NCBI GenBank assembly: GCA_005884925.1
Contig: VAYU01000028.1
Span: 1-64,000 of the forward strand
Reading direction: 5' to 3'
DNA length: 64,000 bases
Source of the DNA: Actinomycetota bacterium
GTDB lineage: Bacteria > Actinomycetota > UBA4738 > HRBIN12
The translations under genes and the position numbers were made by a program. This document shows positions 57,557 through 64,000 of this stretch, in pieces; position 1 is the stretch's first letter, and the number at the start of each line of letters is the position of its first letter. Below the pieces are notes generated by a model that did no database searches, was not told the origin of the DNA, and was given only the letters and a program-made list of their open reading frames with translations.

Positions 57557-58053
57557 GCCTCGGCTTCACGTCGGTCACCACCCCCCTCGGCGAGCTCACG
57601 ATCGTCGCGACGGACGTCGGGATCGTGGCCGCGGGGTTCCCCGCCGACCGGGGGTCGTTGCTGGCCCAAGTCGAGCAACGCCTGGAGGCACGGGCGGCGC
57701 GCGCGGACCGCGCGCTGGCCGCGGCTCGCGAGGACGTCCGCGCGTACTTCGCGCGGAGCGTCCGGGCCTTCGGCGTGCCGGTGGACCTGCGGTCGGCCGG
57801 CACGCCGTTCTCCCGGGCCGTCTACGAGGTGACGATCGCGGTCCCCTACGGCGAGCTCCGCACGTACGGCGACGTCGCCGGGGCCGCCGGCCGGCCGCGC
57901 GCATGGCGCGCGGCCGGCCACGCCCTCCGCGTCTGCCCCATCGAGCTGTGGATCCCGTGCCACCGGGTGGTTCCGGCCGGCCCGGGCTTCGGGACCTACG
58001 GAGGACATCCGGAGCGCCGCGAGTTCCTCCTGCGTCTCGAAGGGGCGATCTGA
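57541..58053 (+). CDS. ogt: Methylated-DNA-protein-cysteine methyltransferase
   Basis: 170 residues. The suicide cysteine is in the hallmark LWIPCHRVVPAGPGFGTYGG; the DNA-binding helix segment VPYGELRTYGDVAGAAGRPRAWRAAGHAL and FLLRLEG end are typical of Ogt/Ada-C. It removes O6-alkyl groups from guanine. The start overlaps the SCO1664-like gene by 16 bases, so repair is co-expressed with that trio here; in several other actinobacteria the mycothiol ligase mshC follows nearby instead. Confidence 0.92.
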   Translation: MAPDLSLGFTSVTTPLGELTIVATDVGIVAAGFPADRGSLLAQVEQRLEARAARADRALAAAREDVRAYFARSVRAFGVPVDLRSAGTPFSRAVYEVTIAVPYGELRTYGDVAGAAGRPRAWRAAGHALRVCPIELWIPCHRVVPAGPGFGTYGGHPERREFLLRLEGAI

Positions 58054-58094
58054 CGAACCCGGACGTTCTTGGGCGCGTACGAGAACATGTGGGC

Positions 58095-59018
58095 ATGTCT
58101 CGGCTGACGGTCGCGCTGCTCGCCGGCGCGATCGTGCTCGTGGGATGCGGCTCGGGCGGGACCACGTCGGCAGCGAGCGGCGGCAACTACTCCGCCGAGG
58201 TCGGCAGCACGGATCTCTACGCGAAAGCGCCGCAGCGGTTCCAGATCGGCGTCTTCCGTTCGTCCGACCAGGGCGTGCAGCTGCTCACCTCGGGAGCGAT
58301 CGACCTCCAGCTCACTCCCTTCCAGGGTGGTCCGGGGACACCGCTGCAGGGGAAGGCGCACTACGTCGGCGCCCCCGGGACCGGAGCGGACACGGGCACC
58401 CCGGAGCTCACCGACCCGAGCGCGGCTCGTGGCGTCTACGAATTCGACGGGACGTTCGATACCGCAGGGGTCTGGCAGGCCGACGTCGGCTTCGACGTCG
58501 ACGGCACGCATCAGTCCCTCTCCACGGAGTTCCAGGTCGGCGCGAAGCCGATCCTGCCCGCGCCGGGCGAGCGCGCCCTTCCATCCAAGAACCTCACGAT
58601 GAGCTCCCACGTCGATCCAGCGGCGATCGACTCCCGCGCCCAGGGTGGCGCCCCGGTTCCGGACCCCGAGCTCCACCGGGACACGATCGCCGCCGCGATC
58701 GCCGCTCACCGCGCCGCCCTCGTGCTGTTCTCGACCCCGGTCTATTGCCGGAGCCAGTTCTGCGGTCCGTCCACGGACGCGCTGGAGCAGATCGCGAAGA
58801 CCGGTCCGAGGAACGCCGACTACATCCACGTCGAGATCTACGCGAACTACGACAAGCACCAGATCAACCACGCCGCCGCCCAGTGGCTCCTGCGCAACAA
58901 CGATCTCACGGAGCCGTGGCTGTACCTGATCGCTCCGAACGGCATGATCGCCGATCGCTGGGGGCCGCTGTTCGACCCGAGCCAGGTCATGGCCGAGCTC
59001 CGTCGCGTCGCCGGCTGA
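58095..59018 (+). CDS. Redoxin-like lipoprotein
   Basis: 307 residues. Signal with lipobox LVGC (Cys18), a Gly/Ser linker, a beta-rich immunoglobulin-like region (about 35-165, FQIGVFRSSDQGVQLLTSGA), then a thioredoxin-like end: ALVLFSTPVYCRSQFCGPST (Cys-x3-Cys rather than CxxC), IHVEIYANYDKHQINHAAAQ and WLYLIAPNGMIADRWG. It may act in extracytoplasmic thiol exchange or as a metallochaperone; the CRSQFC spacing is reminiscent of Sco-type copper sites (C-x3-C). Function open. Confidence 0.7.
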   Translation: MSRLTVALLAGAIVLVGCGSGGTTSAASGGNYSAEVGSTDLYAKAPQRFQIGVFRSSDQGVQLLTSGAIDLQLTPFQGGPGTPLQGKAHYVGAPGTGADTGTPELTDPSAARGVYEFDGTFDTAGVWQADVGFDVDGTHQSLSTEFQVGAKPILPAPGERALPSKNLTMSSHVDPAAIDSRAQGGAPVPDPELHRDTIAAAIAAHRAALVLFSTPVYCRSQFCGPSTDALEQIAKTGPRNADYIHVEIYANYDKHQINHAAAQWLLRNNDLTEPWLYLIAPNGMIADRWGPLFDPSQVMAELRRVAG

Positions 59019-59025
59019 GGCCGGC
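59010..59025 (+). terminator. GCCGGC hairpin at lipoprotein stop
   Basis: GCCGGC-TGAG-GCCGGC straddles the TGA at 59016-59018. A six-base stem and four-base loop, no T-run; weak terminator candidate. Confidence 0.35.
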
Positions 59026-59067
59026 CTTCGGCTCTGCGCGCCCATCGGCTGTTACGGTGCTCGCGCG

Positions 59068-59988
59068 ATGCCCGTCCAGGACCACGAGCACTTCGGGCCG
59101 GCGGATGCGGCTCTGGTGGCGACCCGGGCCGGAACCCGCGCCACGTGGATGTCGCTGGGTGGTCTCGCGGTCACTGCCGCGGTCCAGCTCGTCGTCGCGA
59201 TGCTGTCGGGGTCCGTCGCACTGCTCGCCGACACGATCCACAACCTGACGGATGCGCTGACGGCGATCCCGTTGCTGATCGCGTTCCGGCTCGCCCGCGA
59301 GCCGCCGAACCGGCGCTACCCGTACGGCTACCACCGCGCGGAAGATGTCGCGGGTCTCGTGATCGTCGCGTTCATCCTCTCGTCGGCGGTCGTGGCGGGC
59401 ATCGAGGCGATCCGCCGGTTGATCCACCCCCAGGGCATGACCTCGGTCGGACTGGTGCTGGTCGCCGGGTTCGTGGGGTTCGCCGGCAACGAAGCCGTAG
59501 CCGCCTACCGCATCCGCGTAGGACGCCGGATCGGGTCGGCGGCCCTCGTGGCCGACGGTCTGCACGCGCGGGTCGACGGGCTCGCGTCCCTCGGGGTCGT
59601 CGTCGCCACGATCGGCGTCATCCTCGGGTTCGACCGGGCCGACGCGATCGTCGGGCTCGCGATCACGATCGCGATCCTCATCACGCTCTGGCGCGCGGCC
59701 CGCGCGGTGCTGCACCGTGCGCTTGACGGGACCGATGAGACCACCCTGGCCCTTATCGAGGCGGTCGCGGGCGCGGTCGACGGCGTCGAACACGTCACGG
59801 AGGCGCGCGCCCGCTGGAGCGGCCACCGGCTGCTCGCCGAGCTCAACGTCGCGGTCCTGCCGACGCTCACGGTCCACGAGGGCCACGCGATCGCGGACGA
59901 CGTCCATCAGGCCCTGCTCCACGAGGTCCCCCGGCTCGCCGACGTCATGGTCCACGTCGATCCGCACGACCACGAACCGCACGGCTGA
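59068..59988 (+). CDS. Cation diffusion facilitator (CDF) exporter
   Basis: 306 residues with six membrane helices. The metal site of helices 2 and 5 is seen as ADTIHNLTDAL (HNxTD) and DGLHARVDGLAS (HxxxD); YPYGYHRAEDVAGL is the conserved basic motif. C-terminal cytoplasmic ferredoxin-like domain GVEHVTEARARWSGHRLLAE. A His-rich end (DPHDHEPHG) and start (QDHEHFG) may bind metal. Probably exports Zn2+, Fe2+ or Co2+ with proton antiport. TACGGT nine bases before the ATG. Confidence 0.9.
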   Translation: MPVQDHEHFGPADAALVATRAGTRATWMSLGGLAVTAAVQLVVAMLSGSVALLADTIHNLTDALTAIPLLIAFRLAREPPNRRYPYGYHRAEDVAGLVIVAFILSSAVVAGIEAIRRLIHPQGMTSVGLVLVAGFVGFAGNEAVAAYRIRVGRRIGSAALVADGLHARVDGLASLGVVVATIGVILGFDRADAIVGLAITIAILITLWRAARAVLHRALDGTDETTLALIEAVAGAVDGVEHVTEARARWSGHRLLAELNVAVLPTLTVHEGHAIADDVHQALLHEVPRLADVMVHVDPHDHEPHG

Positions 59989-60029
59989 TCCACAGGGCGC
60001 ATCTCCGCCCCGCCCGTACGATTGCCCAC

Positions 60030-60968
60030 GTGGATCCGACGCCCGTCCCGCCCCCGCCACCGGTCATCGAGCATTGCTACCGGCACCCCGACGTCGAGAC
60101 CGGCGTGCATTGCACGCGCTGCGGGCGGCCGATCTGCACCGATTGCATGTACCCGGCTGCGGTTGGACATCAGTGCCCTGAGTGCGTGAAGGAGGCGCGG
60201 CAGGAGTTCCACCGGCCCGCGCGCCGACCTACCGCCTCGACCGGTCGCGGCCTCACGCTCACGAACCTGATCCTGCTCTCGCTCATCGGGGTGTACGTCC
60301 TGGAGGTCGCCGCCGGCGGTCCGAGCTCGCTCGTCGGCGGACCGACCACGCCCACGCTCGTGCGGCTGGGTGCCAACGTCGGCCTCTTCCAGACGCGAGG
60401 CGAGATCGTCGGCGTGGCCACGGGCGAGTGGTGGCGCTTGATCTCGGCGATGTTCCTGCACGCGGGGCTGCTCCACATCGCGTTCAACGGCTACGCCCTG
60501 TACATCGTGGGCGGCGTCGTCGAACAGGAGCTCGGTCGCTGGCGGTTCGCGGTGCTGTATGCCGTGACAGGGTTCTGTGCGTCGGTCGCGAGCTACGCGA
60601 TCGGCGCACCGCTCGTCCCGTCCGTCGGCGCCTCGGGAGCGATCTTCGGCCTGTTCGGGGTCTTCTTCGCCTACAACTACCAGCGGCGACATCTCGTGTT
60701 CTACGCGGCGCGGATGCGGAGCATGGGGACGTTGATCCTGATCAACCTGGTGCTCACGTTCACGTTCCCCGGGATCGACTGGCGGGGCCACCTCGGTGGG
60801 TTGACCACCGGGATCATCGGTGGGCTCGCCGTCGACGGCTTCGGGCGGCGCACGTCGCGCACCCAGGTCTTCGTGGCGACGATGGTCGCGCTCGCCCTGC
60901 TCGCGGTCGCCGTGACCGTCTGGCGGACGGCCGTCATCCGGTCGCAGTTCCCTCAGGTGTTCGGCTGA
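60030..60968 (+). CDS. Rhomboid-family intramembrane protease with N-terminal zinc finger
   Basis: 312 residues. Residues about 10-55 form a B-box-like finger: CYRHPDVETGVHCTRCGRPI and CTDCMYPAAVGHQCPEC. The rhomboid domain with six or seven helices has the first signature FLHAGLLHIAFNGYAL, the nucleophile Ser in VGASGAIFGLFGV and the catalytic His in WRGHLGGLTTGI. It cleaves transmembrane substrates. GTG 60030 follows TACGAT by seven bases. It ends two bases from the convergent propeller gene. Confidence 0.9.
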   Translation: MDPTPVPPPPPVIEHCYRHPDVETGVHCTRCGRPICTDCMYPAAVGHQCPECVKEARQEFHRPARRPTASTGRGLTLTNLILLSLIGVYVLEVAAGGPSSLVGGPTTPTLVRLGANVGLFQTRGEIVGVATGEWWRLISAMFLHAGLLHIAFNGYALYIVGGVVEQELGRWRFAVLYAVTGFCASVASYAIGAPLVPSVGASGAIFGLFGVFFAYNYQRRHLVFYAARMRSMGTLILINLVLTFTFPGIDWRGHLGGLTTGIIGGLAVDGFGRRTSRTQVFVATMVALALLAVAVTVWRTAVIRSQFPQVFG

Positions 60969-60969
60969 C

Positions 60970-62541
60970 CTACGGGGCCGCCAAGGGAGCCGGCTGGGGA
61001 GCCGGCGTGCCCTGGTCGGCGATCCCGTAGAGGAACCCTTCCCGCGTCCCCACGTAGAGCCAGCCTTGCCACACCGCGGGGGTCGACTCGATGCAGTCGC
61101 CCAGATCCAGGTTCCAGCGGAGCGGCGGCGGGATCGTCGGGTCGTGGACGTCCCACGCGTACAGGTGCCCCGAGCAGTCTCCTTGGAGCAGCGTCCCGTC
61201 CACGACGACCGGCGACGCGATCGCGGGCGCTCCGATCTGGAGCTGCCAGACGATCCGGCCGGTCGTTCGTTCCACCTCGAGCACCCGGCCCGCCGCCGTG
61301 GTGAAGTACACGTAGTCACCGTAGAGCGCCGGGGTGGACCAGCTCCCTCCGGCCCCCTCGAACCCGATCTCCGTCGCGGGGATGCTCCACACGAGCGGAT
61401 CCGTCGGGTTCCGTGGGTCCAGCTTCATCAGCTGACCGACCTGCTTCGACCGGTCGTCGAACCGTTGATACTCGCTGGCGACGTAGAGGAAGCCCTGGTC
61501 GTCGATCACGACCGACGCATCCGTGTCGTCTCCGGTCCAGAACCGGAAGACCTCGGTTGCCACCGTGCCGCCGTTGAGGATGTCCGAGATGTCCCAACCC
61601 TGGACGAGCCCGCCCGAGTTGGCGAAGTACACGACGCCGTCGCGGAACGCGACCGAGTTCTCGATCGAGACGTCCCACCGCGTGTCGAGCGGACCGCTCG
61701 ATGCAGGGCCGTCGGGCTGCCCGAGGTCGGTGAGGAGCTGGTCGTCCCAGCCCTGGATCGTGGCGACGATCTTCGGGTCGACCCGCACCAGACCATCGGA
61801 TCCCGTCCCGCGGTGCAGGCGGATCACGTACAGGTAGCTGTTCTCCCCGCCCTCGATCAGGTAATCCCCCACCTGCAGGGGCGCGCCGTCCCAGTCGTTG
61901 TTCCACGTGGGGTGCGGGACCGACGTGTTCGCATCCACCGACCAGAGCTGGGTGGGGACCGGCCGATCCGTCGCGATCACGCGAAGCTGGTTGTCACGCG
62001 AGCCGGCGTAGTAGAGCGGATAGCCGTCGGCGTCCGTCGTGGCGGAGCCCTTCGCCAGGTCACCGGTCTGGAAGACCGGCAGCTGCGGGGTGCCCGTTCC
62101 GGCGTCGAGGAAGTGATAGCCGTCGTCGTATGCGCCCTCGCGGACCTGCATCGCTCCCTGCCACGGCACGACGTTCGGCTGCCCGGTCCACCCGGTCCCG
62201 CACCACTGCTTCTGCGGTCCGGTCTGCGTCTCCGCAGACATCGCGCACATCTTCGAACCGTAGGACGGATAGACCCACCGCTTCATCGGCGCGGAAGGCA
62301 CCGGTCCCTCGCCGTAGTAGCTCCGGCTCGCGTTCCCACGGAAGGTCGTGAGACCGGGGAACGTCGTGTTGATCGGTTCGGGTGTTACGACGGGCCCGTT
62401 CGGCCGCGCGAACCCGGGCTCGCTCGCGGCCGCGAGGCCGCGCGCCGTGTGGATCACCGAGAGCACACCCACGATCGTGACCAGCACCGCCAGCCAGACG
62501 GGCAGTGGACCCGGTGTCGTGCGACGCGCGGTGGCCGTCAT
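60970..62541 (-). CDS. Membrane-anchored PQQ-like beta-propeller protein
   Basis: 523 residues: N-terminal membrane helix (VWLAVLVTIVGVLSVIHTARG), spacer, then a propeller with blades such as RVLEVERTTGRIVWQLQIG, HLYAWDVHDPTIPPP and WLYVGTREGFLYGIADQG. Cysteine pairs MCAMSAETQTGPQKQWCGTG and DCSG/DCIE may form disulfides. No quinoprotein dehydrogenase motifs; probably a scaffold or sensor outside the cell. Seven bases downstream of pheA on the same strand. Unrelated in detail to the propeller lipoprotein at 3975. Confidence 0.72.
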   Translation of the reverse strand: MTATARRTTPGPLPVWLAVLVTIVGVLSVIHTARGLAAASEPGFARPNGPVVTPEPINTTFPGLTTFRGNASRSYYGEGPVPSAPMKRWVYPSYGSKMCAMSAETQTGPQKQWCGTGWTGQPNVVPWQGAMQVREGAYDDGYHFLDAGTGTPQLPVFQTGDLAKGSATTDADGYPLYYAGSRDNQLRVIATDRPVPTQLWSVDANTSVPHPTWNNDWDGAPLQVGDYLIEGGENSYLYVIRLHRGTGSDGLVRVDPKIVATIQGWDDQLLTDLGQPDGPASSGPLDTRWDVSIENSVAFRDGVVYFANSGGLVQGWDISDILNGGTVATEVFRFWTGDDTDASVVIDDQGFLYVASEYQRFDDRSKQVGQLMKLDPRNPTDPLVWSIPATEIGFEGAGGSWSTPALYGDYVYFTTAAGRVLEVERTTGRIVWQLQIGAPAIASPVVVDGTLLQGDCSGHLYAWDVHDPTIPPPLRWNLDLGDCIESTPAVWQGWLYVGTREGFLYGIADQGTPAPQPAPLAAP

Positions 62542-62548
62542 CGACGCG

Positions 62549-63370
62549 TCAGATCGGCTCGCCCGCCGAGCGGAAGGTCCCGAGGACCCGGAGCATCGAG
62601 GTGTGGTCCTCGACCTCCTTCAACGCGGCGTCGAGCTCGGGCGAGCCCGCGGGCGCCATCACGTCGACGTACATCAGGTATTCGAAGGCCTTGCCGCGCC
62701 GCGGGCGCGACTCAAGCTTGTGCAGGTTGATCCCACGGTCCGCGAACGGCTGCAACGCGCCCAGGAGCGAGCCGGGCCGATCCAGCACCGCCATCACCAG
62801 CGACGTGGTGTCCGGCTCGCCGAGCCCCGGATCCTCCGTGCCCAGCACCGCGAACTTCGTGAAGTTCTCCTTCTCGGTCTGGATCCGTTCGGCGAGCACG
62901 GCGAGCCCGAAGATGGACGCGGCGTCGACGCTCGCGATCGCGGCATCTTCGGGCGAGCCGGACTCCGCGATCACGCGAGCCGCACCGGCGGTGTCGTGCA
63001 CGGGGACCGGCTCGATCCGGAGCGAGGAGAGGAACTCCTCGCACTGCGCGAGGGCTTGCCAGTGGGAGCGCGCCCGCCGGACGTCCTCGAGCCGTGCGCC
63101 GGGGACCCCGAGCAACGCGTGATCGACCCGGACGAGGACCTGGCCGACGACTCGGAGAAGCGACGTGTGCTGGAGCAGGTCGTAGGTCTCGTTGACCGAG
63201 CCCGCCTGGGAGTTCTCGAGCGGGACCACCCCGAAGGGCGCCTCGCGGCTGGTGACCCGCGAGAAGACCAGGCGGACGGTGTCGCAGGGGAGCGGGTCGG
63301 CATCCGGGAAGGCGCTGCGAACCGCACGCTCGCTGTATGCGCCGGGCTCCCCCTGATAGGCCACCTTCAT
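62549..63370 (-). CDS. pheA: Prephenate dehydratase
   Basis: 273 residues, the mono-functional type (PDT plus ACT). MKVAYQGEPGAYSERAVRSA is the catalytic N terminus, VVPLENSQAGSVNETYDLL and the TKF motif (ENFTKFAVLG) follow. The C-terminal ACT domain has DRPGSLLGALQPFADRGINL and the phenylalanine-site ESRP. It converts prephenate to phenylpyruvate, feedback-controlled by Phe. ATG 63370 fits TACGCT (complement of 63379-63384) eight bases upstream. Confidence 0.93.
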   Translation of the reverse strand: MKVAYQGEPGAYSERAVRSAFPDADPLPCDTVRLVFSRVTSREAPFGVVPLENSQAGSVNETYDLLQHTSLLRVVGQVLVRVDHALLGVPGARLEDVRRARSHWQALAQCEEFLSSLRIEPVPVHDTAGAARVIAESGSPEDAAIASVDAASIFGLAVLAERIQTEKENFTKFAVLGTEDPGLGEPDTTSLVMAVLDRPGSLLGALQPFADRGINLHKLESRPRRGKAFEYLMYVDVMAPAGSPELDAALKEVEDHTSMLRVLGTFRSAGEPI

Positions 63371-63423
63371 GGCCGCAGAGCGTAGCAACGGGTCTGCCGA
63401 GCGCGTCCCGTCCGCGCAGGGAC

Positions 63424-64000
63424 CTAGCTCTTCAGGTTGATGAAGCTGTTGAAGATCTGGATCGCGCCCGGACCAACGATCACGACGAACAGGGCGGGAA
63501 GGACGCAGAGCACCAACGGGAACACGATCTTCACCGGGGTCTGCTGCGCCTTCGCCTCGATCGCTTGACGGCGCTTGATCCGGAGCTGCGCCGCTTGCGT
63601 CCGCAGGACGCTCGCGATCGAGACGCCGAAGATGTCCGCTTGGATCATCGCCAGCGCGAACGCGTTCAGCTCGTCAACGTCGGTCCGCTCGGCCAGGTGC
63701 CGGAACGCATCCGACCGGGGCACACCCAGCTGGATCTCCTGGAGCATCCGCGCGAACTCGGACGAGAGCACCCCCGGCACGTTCCGAACCACCTGGGCGA
63801 TGGCCGCGTTGAGCGAGAGCCCCGCTTCCACGCTGATCGTCAACAGGTCGAGCGTATCGGAGAGGGTCCGCAGGATCTCCTTCTTCCGATCCTCGACACG
63901 GCTGTTCAGGATCGAATCGGGAACGATGAACCCGACGAAGGTCAGCAACCCGATGATGACGATCTGGAGGAACGGCGAGAAGGAGATGACCTGGAGCAGG
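63424..64000 (-). CDS. Type II secretion / Tad pilus F protein (TadC-like), truncated by window
   Basis: The C-terminal 190 or so residues of a GspF/TadC membrane protein, open at the window end. The T2SSF domain is clear: RKKEILRTLSDTLDLLTISVE, AGLSLNAAIAQVVRN, ARMLQEIQLGVPRSDAF, and two membrane helices, one at FLQIVIIGLLTFVGFIVP and one at PVKIVFPLVLCVLPALFVVI, with the canonical IEAKAQQTPVKIVFPL. Such proteins form the inner-membrane platform of tight-adherence pili. The other tad genes should lie beyond 64000. Confidence 0.85.
   Translation of the reverse strand, partial: LLQVISFSPFLQIVIIGLLTFVGFIVPDSILNSRVEDRKKEILRTLSDTLDLLTISVEAGLSLNAAIAQVVRNVPGVLSSEFARMLQEIQLGVPRSDAFRHLAERTDVDELNAFALAMIQADIFGVSIASVLRTQAAQLRIKRRQAIEAKAQQTPVKIVFPLVLCVLPALFVVIVGPGAIQIFNSFINLKS

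Overview
The window is a GC-rich (roughly two-thirds G+C by eye), gene-dense chromosomal segment of an actinobacterium. The evidence is a FrhB-type coenzyme F420 protein, an F420/LLM-class oxidoreductase, a mycobacterial-type 7Fe ferredoxin, a MutT1-like Nudix plus histidine-phosphatase fusion beside ppk, and the MSMEG_4193-like/DUF3090/SCO1664 gene trio. PQQ-type propellers and several unfamiliar secreted proteins suggest an uncultivated soil or groundwater lineage rather than a model genus. I see no phage, insertion sequence, CRISPR array, rRNA or tRNA.

Layout. 1-8915: envelope and secreted proteins: an SnoaL-like protein, an alkaline-phosphatase-superfamily enzyme, a Tat-exported protein with 22 cysteines, a membrane-anchored double thioredoxin, a propeller lipoprotein, a SpoIID-M15 peptidase fusion and two unknown membrane proteins. 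9111-13305: a DEAD-box helicase coupled to two tiny putative zinc proteins, small unknowns, an ErpA-type Fe-S protein and an FrhB-like protein. 13459-19585: a 1226-residue six-PAS histidine kinase, ferredoxin, LLM oxidoreductase and alpha/beta hydrolase. 19622-25473: phosphoesterase and a putrescine/GABA catabolic set (two aldehyde dehydrogenases and a GABA transaminase) with a Usp-like protein. 25508-33898: MFS exporter, 6-phosphogluconate dehydrogenase and glucose-6-phosphate dehydrogenase in one locus, a methyltransferase/DksA-like/HesB-like mini-operon, a CGNR regulator coupled to a DNA glycosylase, and an Nramp transporter. 34039-41031: SLC41/MgtE-like transporter overlapping a double PhoU-RCK_C protein, a two-RAM-domain protein, ispH, a lysozyme-like secreted protein behind a strongly structured leader, CorA and a GNAT acetyltransferase.

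41015-55582 is essentially one phosphate super-locus. On the minus strand lie pstS-pstC-pstA-pstB-phoU-response regulator, then DUF47-pit-small membrane protein-DUF47, then ppk-CHAD-mutT1-like-ppx; a PhoR-like kinase reads divergently from pstS. Almost every junction is a 1-4 base stop/start overlap, implying translational coupling. Tandem 11-base Pho-box-like repeats sit exactly 27 bases from the -10 elements of both pstS and the kinase gene. The genes cover high- and low-affinity phosphate uptake, sensing, and polyphosphate synthesis, binding and hydrolysis. 55606-64000: the phosphomutase/DUF3090/SCO1664 trio with an O6-alkylguanine methyltransferase, a redoxin lipoprotein, a CDF cation exporter, a zinc-finger rhomboid, a second propeller protein, prephenate dehydratase and the end of a TadC-like pilus gene.

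A recurrent signal is a TANNNT hexamer 6-9 bases upstream of ATG/GTG at about eighteen genes on both strands, which points to widespread leaderless transcription and helped fix several starts. Starts are my choices from such signals, Shine-Dalgarno matches and overlaps. Functions rest on recognised motifs, not on database searches.
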